Part shown: positions 15,266-23,548 of the stretch, piece by piece | How positions within the stretch are numbered: the stretch's first letter is position 1 | Layout of the letters: each line of letters starts with the position of its first letter | IMG/VR virus record: IMGVR_UViG_3300030451_002700 | Location: 7,493 to 41,336 of that record | DNA from: a virus | Reading direction: 5' to 3' (one strand) | DNA: 33,844 nt | Notes under the pieces: model-generated | What the model was told of the DNA's origin: nothing | The model's database searches: none | What the model saw: the letters and a program-made list of their open reading frames with translations, nothing else | Position numbers and translations under genes: made by a program

Positions 15266-17700
15266 TATACCAGACCTCCGAATGAATCAATACCGATAGA
15301 AACGTTTTTCATCACAGTCTTTCCACTTCCTATAGATTCTTGGGTTTGCATAGTATTTAAGATTTTGCCTGAACGGTCAGGTACAAAGAGTTCTGGACCT
15401 TGTTCACCCACTATATATGCATTATTTCTTTTAGGCATACCTCCTGAAGCCATCGGACTTACATATCCGCCAGACTGTCTATTATCTAAGTAATTTTTGA
15501 GCATCATCCCCCCTACCAAAAGTGCTCCTATACCAGTACCAGCCATAGCAACTTTAGCAGCAGTAGCACTTTTAGCTACACCAATTAACAAAAGCTGAGT
15601 AATAGGAAGAACTGTATTTAACATTTTCCAATATATAATAAATCTTAACAATTCTGGTTCCATAACATTAAGTACTTCAAGTAATATTTTCATGGGTAAT
15701 ACCATTAGGCGTAACATGTCAGCACTAACTAAACCTTCTTCTGAAAACTCTTTTACTATTTCAACCAATTCTACCAGTAGTTCTTTCAAAACAAGTACAC
15801 CCTCTACTGCCAATGTCCTTATTTCTTGACCAAAGTCAGTTAATACATATTTACCATTTTCTTGTACTACAATCATATCTTTTAATTCTTGTACAGTAGT
15901 TACGATAGCTTCGTGGAACGCGTTCATAAATTCAGTTCCTTCATACGAAGCATCTCTCAAAAAGAAAATAGCCTGAACGTTGTTCTTAAGTATTTGTATC
16001 TGTGCAGAAATAGATTCATTCTGTATACGAACCATTTCATCTAGCTGTCCACCAGCATTTCTTGTCTCATGTACTGCTCTAGTAAACTCATCGGAAGCTT
16101 GAACTAAGTGGATAAACGCAGTTGCACCACGCACATTCAAGTCTTGTATCAGAGTAGTTAGTAACTCTGTGTTCGATGCAGTCTCAGGTCCTACCGCCTC
16201 AGCAAACTGTCTAGCTATCTCATCCAACTGTAACATCTCACCTTGTGCATTTAGAATCTCAACACCCATTTTACGGAAACCTACTTCAGCATCAAGCGCA
16301 CTCTCAGCAAACTCAGCTAATGCTTGTCTAAGACCCCTACCTGCAATACCTGCCTCTAAAGCTCTATTAGTCAAGACCTGTAAAGCCCCTAGTAATTGGT
16401 CTATACTTTGCCCTGTGCTAGTAAAGAAAGGTAGAGCGAACTTAACAGCGCTTGATAAATCTTCATACTCTATCAAAGACTTCTGTATAGCAAAAGCAAA
16501 TTTATCGGTTAATAGAGCTGCTTGGTCCATTTCCATACCAAAACCAAACAATGTCTGAGCTGTAAGTTTAGAGATAGTATTGTGGTCTCCTTGTACAGCC
16601 ATAGAAAGCTTCAATGTGCTTGGTAACATTTCTAGTGCTTCGTTTGCAGTAACACCAGCCGATGCAAGTTGGTACAATCCAGTGGCACCGTTCTGCATCT
16701 CCATACCAAATTGTTGACCAAACTGAGTAATGGTTTCACCGACGTTAAAAAGTTCGTCGTTTGTTAAGTTGAAAACAGAGTTTGCGTTTAATAATTCACG
16801 TTCAAACTCAATGAGGGCTTGTGTGCTTTGGTTGAGCTTATAGTAGAACGCCGTTGCGAGTGCTACAGAGGCCCGTAAAGCCGCGTTAAATCCTTGTCTA
16901 ATGTGATTGGCTGCCTTGGTGACTTGAGCACCAAATTCAGCTGCTTGGTTTGCTAGCTCCTTATACTTATTTCTAAATTTTTCTGCAGTTTTAATTCCTG
17001 TGTTAAGGTTTCTGGTGTTTTCTTTTTCTTTTGATACTCTCTCACCTAGGCGTCTAAGTCTTTCTTTTTCACCCTCAATTTCTTTGTCAAGTTGTTTAGC
17101 CTTTTTTGAACCAGCTTTTAGGCCCTCACGTTTTTGTTGTAAGTCTTTTATGTTTGCAGAGATTGTCAGATTCTTTGCTTCGAATTCATCAATAGCAGCT
17201 TGCTCTTGTTCTTTTTGTAATCTTAATGCTTCTCTTCTTTGTTTAGAATCCATCTGAGCTAGGTTTTGAACCATCCTAGTCATCTTGGCCATCTTACTCA
17301 TACCGTCCTCGATACCAGCAAAAAGAGCTTTTCCTATATCTCCCTCAGCTTCACCTGCTGCAGCTCTTAGTCCCGCGAACTGAGTACCTCCTTCACCGAA
17401 AGAACTAGCTACAGCACGACCAGACTCTGCTAATTGTTTAAGACCCTTTTCAATCTCAGCATTCATTAACCGATTACTTTGTTGTAGATTACCCATCATG
17501 AGTTGTTGAGTCTTACTCATTTCTTGTACAGCTAATCCTCTATTCTTGGCTGAGGCTTGTTGTCTCATCATAGCCATTTTTTGGAAAACACTTGCAGCAC
17601 CTTGTGATAGCATACCACCCGCTTCTTGCATAGCCTGCGGGCTAGGAACGGCTAAACCGATTGCGACTCTTGCTGCAAATACTTGTCCTGCGAAACCCAT
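15265..17700 (-). CDS. Tail tape measure protein
   Basis: 811 residues. It sets tail length during assembly and is ejected with the DNA. The N-terminal third is coiled coil (LQKREGLKAGSKKAKQLDKE and following). Next comes the conserved TP901-1-type tape measure block, including FGMEMQNGATGLYQLASAGV and ALEMLPSTLKLSMAVQGD, then ALQVLTNRALEAGIAGRGLR. Hydrophobic segments occupy about 690-760 (ITQLLLIGVAKSATAAKVAM, TGIGALLVGGMML). The end carries GGMPKRNNAYIVGEQGPELF, the widespread VGExGPELF tail motif. It follows the chaperone pair, as in siphovirus gene order. The size implies a tail of roughly 120 nm by the usual 1.5 angstrom per residue rule (inference). Its own ribosome binding site is weak; the start is only a few bases past the upstream stop. 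Confidence 0.93.
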   Translation of the reverse strand: MGFAGQVFAARVAIGLAVPSPQAMQEAGGMLSQGAASVFQKMAMMRQQASAKNRGLAVQEMSKTQQLMMGNLQQSNRLMNAEIEKGLKQLAESGRAVASSFGEGGTQFAGLRAAAGEAEGDIGKALFAGIEDGMSKMAKMTRMVQNLAQMDSKQRREALRLQKEQEQAAIDEFEAKNLTISANIKDLQQKREGLKAGSKKAKQLDKEIEGEKERLRRLGERVSKEKENTRNLNTGIKTAEKFRNKYKELANQAAEFGAQVTKAANHIRQGFNAALRASVALATAFYYKLNQSTQALIEFERELLNANSVFNLTNDELFNVGETITQFGQQFGMEMQNGATGLYQLASAGVTANEALEMLPSTLKLSMAVQGDHNTISKLTAQTLFGFGMEMDQAALLTDKFAFAIQKSLIEYEDLSSAVKFALPFFTSTGQSIDQLLGALQVLTNRALEAGIAGRGLRQALAEFAESALDAEVGFRKMGVEILNAQGEMLQLDEIARQFAEAVGPETASNTELLTTLIQDLNVRGATAFIHLVQASDEFTRAVHETRNAGGQLDEMVRIQNESISAQIQILKNNVQAIFFLRDASYEGTEFMNAFHEAIVTTVQELKDMIVVQENGKYVLTDFGQEIRTLAVEGVLVLKELLVELVEIVKEFSEEGLVSADMLRLMVLPMKILLEVLNVMEPELLRFIIYWKMLNTVLPITQLLLIGVAKSATAAKVAMAGTGIGALLVGGMMLKNYLDNRQSGGYVSPMASGGMPKRNNAYIVGEQGPELFVPDRSGKILNTMQTQESIGSGKTVMKNVSIGIDSFGGLV

Positions 17701-17702
17701 TA

Positions 17703-17999
17703 TTAAATTATTCCTTTAAATGTTGGTACTTCTTTCTTTCCTCCGACCATATCCTCAAATTTTCGCCTTGTTTCTAAGTATTTTATATACTGTGCGCGAA
17801 TCTGAGGGTTATCTTTTGCCATTTCAGACACATCTTTTTCCGTTATTCCATCCATTGAATGGAACATTTCATACTCTGCGTTTGCACTTAACAATCCTAC
17901 CAATTCATGACGAGGTGTATTCTTTATATCACCCCAATTCATTCCTAACTCCTTCATTAATGGTATATAAAGGAGAACCGCATCAGGCGATTCCAGCAT
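17703..17999 (-). CDS. Tail assembly chaperone, downstream frame (gpT-like)
   Basis: 98 residues if read from ATG 17999, which overlaps the upstream stop as ATGA. The frame lies -1 relative to the upstream gene, and the usual gene pair before a tape measure makes a short and a frameshifted long chaperone. ELGMNWGDIKNTPRHELVGLL resembles the helical W-x-x-I-x-x-T-P motif of such downstream frames. The rest is helical and charged (KDNPQIRAQYIKYLETRRKF). No ribosome binding site precedes its ATG, so expression mainly by frameshifting from the upstream gene is likely, giving a product of about 219 residues. Confidence 0.75.
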   Translation of the reverse strand: MLESPDAVLLYIPLMKELGMNWGDIKNTPRHELVGLLSANAEYEMFHSMDGITEKDVSEMAKDNPQIRAQYIKYLETRRKFEDMVGGKKEVPTFKGII

Positions 18000-18361
18000 C
18001 AGTTTTGAAAATTTACTGCTGCTGTGTCCTCTGCACCTAGGATTTTATTAGATATTGCGTATCTTAATGTAGTTGGTAGTAGTGACCACTGTTCTTCTAC
18101 AATGACAGGGCCATCTGGGTTCTTTTCGTTTGCTTTTTGTATCATTTTAAGAACTCTTTGTGAACCTAATTCTTGATACATTCCCATTTTCTCATCTTCT
18201 GGTAAGTCTTCTGTTATAGCAGGTAGTTTTGGTTCTTCCTTTTCTGTTAATTCACAATATTGGAACTCAACCAATTTTCCTCTAAAAACAACTTCGTTAA
18301 TTTGCACTTCATCAGTGAGTGCTACTAATTCGTCCATTGACCAAATTTTCTTTTCTTCCAT
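17999..18361 (-). CDS. Tail assembly chaperone, upstream frame (gpG-like)
   Basis: 120 residues, small and acidic, placed between the tail tube genes and the tape measure as tail chaperones usually are. These proteins coat the tape measure while the tube polymerises and are not in the finished virion. The start at 18361 has AGGAGAAATAAAA upstream. The sequence (EVVFRGKLVEFQYCELTEKE, then EEQWSLLPTTLRYAISNKIL) suits the family, but the identification rests mainly on position, size and the frameshift site near its end. The last codons include A AAT TTT, four codons before the stop TGA. Confidence 0.78.
   Translation of the reverse strand: MEEKKIWSMDELVALTDEVQINEVVFRGKLVEFQYCELTEKEEPKLPAITEDLPEDEKMGMYQELGSQRVLKMIQKANEKNPDGPVIVEEQWSLLPTTLRYAISNKILGAEDTAAVNFQN
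18008..18014 (-). promoter_or_regulatory. Candidate -1 ribosomal frameshift site (A AAT TTT)
   Basis: Near the end of the upstream chaperone frame the codons are GTA AAT TTT CAA AAC TGA. The seven bases A AAT TTT fit the X XXY YYZ slippery rule in the zero frame. Slipping back one base after TTT gives TCA AAA CTG and then the ATG of the downstream frame, so Phe118 would be followed by Ser-Lys-Leu and the 98-residue frame without any stop. A weak imperfect stem (GGA-A-TCGC with GCGG-T-TCC) begins about 13 bases later; its distance is longer than usual. Confidence 0.6.
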
Positions 18362-18377
18362 TTTTATTTCTCCTGAA

Positions 18378-18393
18378 GGGGGCTCATGCCCCC
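18378..18393 (-). promoter_or_regulatory. GC-rich hairpin between tail tube and chaperone genes
   Basis: A perfect 6-base stem GGGGGC/GCCCCC with a 4-base loop lies in the 51-base gap after the second tail tube gene and just before the chaperone ribosome binding site. Such a compact GC stem stands out in this AT-rich genome. On the minus strand no T-run follows, so it is more likely an attenuator, RNA processing or stability signal than a full terminator. It could keep chaperone and tape measure levels below those of the tail tube. Confidence 0.5.
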
Positions 18394-18412
18394 CTCATAT
18401 TAACTAAATACC

Positions 18413-19006
18413 TTATAGGTCTGTGGTTATAGCACCGTCGTCGCCATCAGTTCCGTAAGATGGTGTAATGTATGACATCAACTCTAATGTTTCATCCATA
18501 GTTCCATCTGTGTTAACGGTTACTGTGTGACCGGTTATACAACAGCCTTTTATAGTTATAACTTCATTAGTTCCAGCGTTAGCTACAATCTCTATGTATA
18601 CCCTGTAACCTCTGTCTCCAGTTGGTTGTGCTAATCCATCGTCAGCTGAACCTTGGTTATTCAAAGCACCAAATCGTGCTTCGTTAAAAAGAACATCCAT
18701 AAATTCGTCTGTCTTTTTACGTGTTAGTGTGACTGTGGTTTCTTTTTTAATGTCTGCTTTAGTTTGTGAGCGCATACCGAAATATGAAATATCTTCATCC
18801 ATAGAACCAATGCTTAGTTCACAAGCTGTAAGTTGACCAAAAACTTCTGTTTCACTACCGGGACTTGCTGGTATTAAAAAGGTTGTAGATGGACTTGCTG
18901 AAACAGTTACTTGAGATGAAGCTCCTGCAGCTGGTGTAACACCTACTCCTCTGTTGGACTCTGTGCTCATTTTTACAGTAACATCTTTACCTAAGAAAAA
19001 TACCAT
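18413..19006 (-). CDS. Major tail tube protein, paralog B (197 aa)
   Basis: A tail tube-type beta protein, one of two adjacent related genes. Shared landmarks with its neighbour are FLGKDV at the start, LSIGSMDED in the middle, KKETTVTLTRKKTDEFMDVL, and a C-terminal TGHTVTVNTDGTMDETLELM. Tube proteins stack as hexameric rings around the tape measure. The C-terminal G-H-T-V-T-h-N-x-D-G-T-x-x-E-T-L-E pattern resembles tube proteins of siphoviruses. The start at 19006 follows GGAG with 11-base spacing, 5 bases after the paralog's stop. Which copy is the main tube subunit cannot be told from sequence. Confidence 0.75.
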   Translation of the reverse strand: MVFFLGKDVTVKMSTESNRGVGVTPAAGASSQVTVSASPSTTFLIPASPGSETEVFGQLTACELSIGSMDEDISYFGMRSQTKADIKKETTVTLTRKKTDEFMDVLFNEARFGALNNQGSADDGLAQPTGDRGYRVYIEIVANAGTNEVITIKGCCITGHTVTVNTDGTMDETLELMSYITPSYGTDGDDGAITTDL

Positions 19007-19011
19007 AAGTA

Positions 19012-19764
19012 TCAGAGCTCCGCAACAGGTGTGCTAGTCCTATTAAATCCAGTTGTATCTCCGCTGATGTTACTAGGTTTTTCTACACCCGGAGCTACTG
19101 AAGAAGTAAATTCCAGAGTTTCCTCTTGAGTACCATCTGCGTTAAGGGTCACAGTGTGACCAGTCATGGTAGCATTTCTTACAGTGAATAATTCACCGCT
19201 AATGGTACTTTTCAAAACAATGTGTAATCTAAATCCGTAAACACAATCTGATGTAGTACCTGATTCTACTACGTCTCCCATGAATTGAGAGCCATCATTA
19301 ATTTTACAAAGATTGTTAGCTGTATCATAAACAATCCCAAAACGTGCTCCTTGCCTAGTTGCGTCTGTGCTGCTACCGAAAAAATCAGCATCGAGACTTG
19401 GCCCATTGAACAACGTATCATAAAACTCATCGTCTTTTTTGCGAGTAATTGTGACGACTGTCTCTTTTCTAAGTTCCACTTTTTGCATTATTTGTGGTTT
19501 ACCTAGAAAAGGTCCAACATCTTCGTCAGATACTCCAATTGACAGGTCAATACCTGTTATGTCTTTAATTACACCTTTACGAACCGTAGCGTCATCTAAC
19601 ATTGGTGGTACAATCTTTTGTGTGGTGTGAAGTGCAAGGTTTTGTAATGCTATTTTTTCTGAGCTAAGCATTAAAACTTGTTCATCACCGTCTGCACTAC
19701 CAGAGCAGAGGTCAGATTCAGTTGTAAGATATAATTCTACATCTCTTCCTAGGAAATATGTCAT
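19012..19764 (-). CDS. Tail tube protein, paralog A (250 aa)
   Basis: First gene of the tail transcription unit. It shares FLGRDV, LSIGVSDED, RKETVVTITRKKDDEFYDTL and TGHTVTLNADGTQEETLEFT with the gene after it, so the two arose by duplication. It is 53 residues longer, mainly through a longer N-terminal segment and an insertion after the middle block (DSGSQ-type loop with NNLCKINDGSQFMGDVVES). The longer copy may form a specialised ring, a minor subunit, or decorate the tube. AAAAGGAG is about 10 bases upstream of the ATG, and a probable promoter lies 79 bases upstream. Confidence 0.72.
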   Translation of the reverse strand: MTYFLGRDVELYLTTESDLCSGSADGDEQVLMLSSEKIALQNLALHTTQKIVPPMLDDATVRKGVIKDITGIDLSIGVSDEDVGPFLGKPQIMQKVELRKETVVTITRKKDDEFYDTLFNGPSLDADFFGSSTDATRQGARFGIVYDTANNLCKINDGSQFMGDVVESGTTSDCVYGFRLHIVLKSTISGELFTVRNATMTGHTVTLNADGTQEETLEFTSSVAPGVEKPSNISGDTTGFNRTSTPVAEL

Positions 19765-19842
19765 ATTTTTATTTTCTCCTTTTTTTGTCTAGACTTTCAA
19801 TACAGACATTCCACTCGTTGTATTTTATTTACCTTTACTTAG

Positions 19843-19857
19843 TATATAAAGCTTTTG
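19843..19857 (-). promoter_or_regulatory. Probable archaeal-type BRE/TATA element of the tail unit
   Basis: On the minus strand the 94-base gap between 19764 and 19859 contains CAAAAGCTTTATATA. It has the form purine-rich BRE plus TTTATATA box and repeats the element before the reductase (13 of 15 bases). A start about 25 bases downstream would lie near 19822, leaving a leader of roughly 55 bases that contains the AAAAGGAG site. The rest of the gap holds a short palindrome GTCTAGAC and nothing else I recognise. A bacterial -10-like TATACT overlaps it but has no matching -35. Confidence 0.5.
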
Positions 19858-19858
19858 C

Positions 19859-21577
19859 TTACTTGGTTATTTGTTTACCATCAAAAGCATAAACACCAGC
19901 TCTTCTTGATGTTAAGAACGGAGAAACAGAAATATTTTCACCATACTGTTCGTCTTTCCAAGAGTATGTACCTTTAGTCCATACACCCATACCTTTAAAA
20001 GCCTTAGCATAATCGTTATATATAAAATTTTCAGACATACCTTTACCCTGACCTTGTGATTTATCTTTCCAAACGTCAGACAAATTTGAACTTTCTTTAA
20101 GTAGTTTTTCAAAAAAGAATCTAAAATTACCCTGTACTTGTGGATTTGTATAAAATTGTTGTATTTGTCTAAGAATATCTTGAGCTATATCTGCAGTAGT
20201 TAATCCAGTCACTGCGTTATTCTTTTTAGTTTGTGCTCCAACTGTTATATCTACACTACCTTCTGATAATAAAGTAGCGTCAGATTCTACAACATGACCT
20301 AGTAAACCTATCCTACTCTCAGTAGCAATAGCTGTGTCCATAGCTTGTTGTTTTAACATACCAACTCTTTTTGAAAACTCTATACCATCTACACCAGCCA
20401 TAGCTAAACCAGCTTGAGTTAACATATCTGATACATTCCCTAAACCACCTACAAACTCTACACTAACCATATCTTTAATTATCTTAGGATATCCATTTTT
20501 CTGAGTACCAGCACTCAACCGTACCATACCCATCATACCACCCTCTAATGCTCCTAAAGGTACTTGGTATAAATATCCTGCAGCTGAAGGTGAATTAGAT
20601 ATTACGGTTATACGGTCAATTAACTCTCTAGCTAATTTTGGGATGTCGGTAGATGCATCTCCTATAGCTGACGCACTGTTACCAAACGCTGCACGCACCG
20701 TAGCTGCTTTGTCTTCTTTTTTAATTTTTACTTTTGCTTTAACTTGTTGGTCAGCAAAGTCAGCAATCCTACTATTAATCTCATTTATATCTTGGTCTAC
20801 TTTATTTTCAAAAGCTTGACGTAAACTACCTGCTTGTTTTATTTGTGTTTTAGTAAATCTAGCAAAAGATTTTACCCCTCTACTACCTGCTTTAGCAATT
20901 GTCATTTCCAAACCAGCAGTATTTTCAACCATCTGTTTACCGAACGTTTTTTCAATAGCTTTATAAATACCAGCACCACCTTTATCATAACCAAATAGTA
21001 TATCAATATTTTCAGTACTCATACCTGCCTTTCTTTTTGTTTTAGCACTTTCATACAAAGCAGGGTCATTGAGAAGTTCCATCTCAGGGTTACTACCAGT
21101 AAACCCAGTTATTCTTTCTAGTTCTTTACCTATCAACAATGCTTCAATTTCGTTAACATCAGAAGGAATTCGGGGTGCACTAGAAGACGACTGCAATCCA
21201 GCTTTAGAAGTTCTAACACTAACATTAGCATCAATCATACGTGATAACAAAGAACCTAAACCTATAGCAGAAGTTGACGCCTCACCAGCCATACTATTAT
21301 AAGTCTTTAAAGAATCTTGCCAGTTGTTAGCTTCTGGTAAAGTTTGATATAAACCTGATTGTTCTGGATTGATTCTTTTAGGCCACATATAAGGAGTTGG
21401 TACATTAGAAGTTTCATTGCGAGGTGCTAATGTAAAATACCCTTGTTGACCTAAACCACTTAAAGCCATTCTATATCTTTGTGTAAGTGGTAAAAACGGC
21501 TGTAAACCAATAGTTATACTTCTAAAAACATTCTGTTGTTGGAACTGACGTCCATGTAGATAAATAACTCTAGACAC
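19859..21577 (-). CDS. Putative virion or tail assembly protein of unknown function, 572 aa
   Basis: I do not recognise this protein. It starts with GTG (21577) behind AGGTGAT, 4 bases after the tail-terminator-like gene. The N-terminus is basic and aromatic (RVIYLHGRQFQQQNVFRSIT). The middle is helical and charged (DINEINSRIADFADQQVKAK, then KIKKEDKAATVRAAFGN). A Gly/Met-rich hydrophobic stretch follows (GALEGGMMGMVRLSAG). The C-terminal part has aromatic blocks (QQFYTNPQVQGNFRFFFEKL). No catalytic motif, signal peptide or clear membrane helix was found. It ends the neck transcription unit directly before the tail unit, where a structural or scaffold role is plausible. Most tailed viruses have no protein of this size there. 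Confidence 0.6.
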   Translation of the reverse strand: MSRVIYLHGRQFQQQNVFRSITIGLQPFLPLTQRYRMALSGLGQQGYFTLAPRNETSNVPTPYMWPKRINPEQSGLYQTLPEANNWQDSLKTYNSMAGEASTSAIGLGSLLSRMIDANVSVRTSKAGLQSSSSAPRIPSDVNEIEALLIGKELERITGFTGSNPEMELLNDPALYESAKTKRKAGMSTENIDILFGYDKGGAGIYKAIEKTFGKQMVENTAGLEMTIAKAGSRGVKSFARFTKTQIKQAGSLRQAFENKVDQDINEINSRIADFADQQVKAKVKIKKEDKAATVRAAFGNSASAIGDASTDIPKLARELIDRITVISNSPSAAGYLYQVPLGALEGGMMGMVRLSAGTQKNGYPKIIKDMVSVEFVGGLGNVSDMLTQAGLAMAGVDGIEFSKRVGMLKQQAMDTAIATESRIGLLGHVVESDATLLSEGSVDITVGAQTKKNNAVTGLTTADIAQDILRQIQQFYTNPQVQGNFRFFFEKLLKESSNLSDVWKDKSQGQGKGMSENFIYNDYAKAFKGMGVWTKGTYSWKDEQYGENISVSPFLTSRRAGVYAFDGKQITK

Positions 21578-21581
21578 TCAA

Positions 21582-22100
21582 TCACCTATTGTTCTTGAAT
21601 ACTATAACTAAACTAGCCATAGCAGCCCATATCTCTAAATCAGGATTGTATCCCATGTCTGTAAAGCCAGTAAAGTGACGCTCTACAACTTCTGTCGTAG
21701 TAGAGCTAAAATCTACATCCATAAGTACATTAGCGCTATTAAGCATGAGATAATTAAGCAACCTTCTTTCTTTATAGGGCTCCCCACTTATCGTAATAGA
21801 GCTATCTCTATCTACCGCTAAGTGTATATTAAAGACTACTCCATAGAGCTCCCCTTTTGCAGCTGTATTAGAGCTACCAAATGTTAAGTTCTGTCCGAAA
21901 TATTGCTGTTCGATACCATTCGCAGCCATTTCTGTAATTATGGCTGGATACTTAGTTTCGTCTGTGCTTGGAAATTGCCCGAATACTGTAACGTCAGAGC
22001 TACTCCATGCTGTGCTGGTGCCTGCTGCTGTGTTGTAAGTACCGGTTCGTAAGTTGTCGATTAATTTACGTTCGACTATATTCAAGTGGTCTACTGGCAT
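21582..22100 (-). CDS. Tail terminator / tail completion-like protein
   Basis: 172 residues, joined to the upstream neck gene by TAATG. Placement after two neck proteins and before the tube genes is that of the tail terminator, which caps the tube at the head side. The sequence begins with a helix typical of this group (HLNIVERKLIDNLRTGTY). A strand-loop pattern follows (VFGQFPSTDETKYPAIITEM), then another strand (GVVFNIHLAVDRDS), with a hydrophobic C-terminus (IWAAMASLVIVFKNNR). The fold resemblance is by eye and the assignment rests largely on gene order. Confidence 0.6.
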   Translation of the reverse strand: MPVDHLNIVERKLIDNLRTGTYNTAAGTSTAWSSSDVTVFGQFPSTDETKYPAIITEMAANGIEQQYFGQNLTFGSSNTAAKGELYGVVFNIHLAVDRDSSITISGEPYKERRLLNYLMLNSANVLMDVDFSSTTTEVVERHFTGFTDMGYNPDLEIWAAMASLVIVFKNNR

Positions 22101-23059
22101 TAATCGTAAGCCCTCCTTCTAGCATCGTCACGACCACGTGTTCTAACACAGTTAAAGATTATATATCCATCTGTCATATCTTTCAAGGAATGTACGTGCC
22201 ATGATACTGATTTGTAGTACTCTATATCTTTTATTTGTAACGTATCTGTGTTGTCTGCGTTGTATTCTATCCTGAAAATTCTTAGGTCGTTTTCATAATC
22301 AAATGAACCCCCTGTAGTAACTGGTACATTATATCGTGTCCCTGTTTGATAAATACTCGTTGCAGAAGTACCTGACACAAATGGTACATCTACCGTAAGC
22401 CAATTATTATCTAGCAACACAAAATTATCATTGTCCCAGTTAACTCTATATGCTGAATTAGTACCACCATGATAAGACCTGATAGCTTTTAATTCTACAC
22501 TACCACTACCTCTTATCTTAAATCTTAATCTATCTGCTTCTAAAGTATTTTTAGCAGTAGTTTCGTAAAGTAAATTACCATTACCAGTGGCAGTTAAAGT
22601 TATACTTTCTCCGTCACTAGCAACTGAGCCAGTACCTGTCCAATTTGTAGTACCAGTGGTAGGGACTGAGAAGATTGTTCTATAGTTTGTAATTAATCTG
22701 TCCCATCCTTCTATCTCATTGAAGTTAGTATTGTTATCTTGGTCAAAATTAGGAAGATTTTTTATAGTAGTTATATTTGGAGTGTATATTCTAGCAGCTC
22801 CAATGATATTGTTACCTTGTCTTTCTTGTTGATAATCTGCAGTAACTGTAGGTCTAATAATTGCAGGTAAATCAGGTACCAAAATCTCATTTGAACCTAT
22901 GGTTCCAGATGGTACACCATAGTTATCTGTTTTATATATAGCTGGTCTGTGATAAGTTACTTTTTGAGCTTGCTCAGTTCGATATCTCAGTGCGCGAAAC
23001 ACCCTGTTCATATTCAAAGCACCCGGACGGACACCTTGAGAACCAATCAAACCGGGCAT
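22100..23059 (-). CDS. Neck / head-closure-like protein with inserted beta-sandwich domain, 319 aa
   Basis: Joined to the upstream gene by TAATG, with GGAGG 6 bases upstream. The outer parts look like one neck protein: residues 1-130 (NMNRVFRALRYRTEQAQKVT, then GWDRLITNYRTIFSVP) and about 283-319 (HSLKDMTDGYIIFNCVRTRG). Between them, about 133-282 read as a separate beta-rich module. It has WTGTGSVASDGESITLTATG, ADRLRFKIRGSGSVELKAIR, WLTVDVPF and DLRIFRIEYNADNTDTLQIK. This is the style of carbohydrate-binding or galactose-binding-like sandwiches. An added surface domain would place a binding module at the head-tail junction. The two-part reading is inference. Confidence 0.6.
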   Translation of the reverse strand: MPGLIGSQGVRPGALNMNRVFRALRYRTEQAQKVTYHRPAIYKTDNYGVPSGTIGSNEILVPDLPAIIRPTVTADYQQERQGNNIIGAARIYTPNITTIKNLPNFDQDNNTNFNEIEGWDRLITNYRTIFSVPTTGTTNWTGTGSVASDGESITLTATGNGNLLYETTAKNTLEADRLRFKIRGSGSVELKAIRSYHGGTNSAYRVNWDNDNFVLLDNNWLTVDVPFVSGTSATSIYQTGTRYNVPVTTGGSFDYENDLRIFRIEYNADNTDTLQIKDIEYYKSVSWHVHSLKDMTDGYIIFNCVRTRGRDDARRRAYD

Positions 23060-23547
23060 TAATAACCTCCGTCGCCTCTAGTGCCACGAGGTCTTGGATA
23101 CATTTCCTTCGTAGCGTTAACTCCTGTAACGTTTTCATCCCAGTTAACTCTACCGAGATATGGGTCTGCATTGTATGTTGTAGTCTTTATACTTAAGCTT
23201 TGTTTCATAACTAACTGTTGGTCAGCTAGTTCTTTGAAGTGTATGTATGCATCATCCTCATAGTAAACTGCTAAGTCACCAACTTGTATTCTTTCTATAC
23301 CCATACCATTTTGTGCTATACATGCAAGATAACAAGTATAATATGCCACTGCATTATCATATGCGGCATCATTGTCCATAGGGTCAGTAGAATCATAAGT
23401 CAAACCAGTCTGTTCAGTAAACCACTCAGTAGATATACTAATTAAAATGTCTAGAGTGTCATTATCTAGTTCTTCTTGTTCTATACCAGCTAAGAGTCTT
23501 ATACGGTCTCTCAGTCCAGCGAGTGTCGTTATACTTGTTACTGCCAT
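23059..23547 (-). CDS. Head-tail connector protein (gp6/gp15-like)
   Basis: 162 residues. The N-terminal helix-turn pattern (LAGLRDRIRLLAGIEQEELD, then DILISISTEWFTEQTGLTYD) and a central helix (DNAVAYYTCYLACIAQNGMG) are those of helical adaptor proteins that bind the portal, and GDLAVYYED resembles the loop that follows. The C-terminus is extended and polar (YPRPRGTRGDGGY). It starts 1 base after the stop of the small upstream gene and leads the two further neck proteins, matching usual neck gene order. Portal and terminase are not in the window. Confidence 0.7.
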   Translation of the reverse strand: MAVTSITTLAGLRDRIRLLAGIEQEELDNDTLDILISISTEWFTEQTGLTYDSTDPMDNDAAYDNAVAYYTCYLACIAQNGMGIERIQVGDLAVYYEDDAYIHFKELADQQLVMKQSLSIKTTTYNADPYLGRVNWDENVTGVNATKEMYPRPRGTRGDGGY

Positions 23548-23548
23548 T

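Noticed and set aside
16169-16558. 129-codon open frame on the plus strand
   Set aside because: Antisense to the conserved block of the tape measure; no ribosome binding site or recognisable protein character.
19787-19794. Palindrome GTCTAGAC in the gap before the tail unit
   Set aside because: Eight bases only and no second copy noticed in other gaps; chance is likely.
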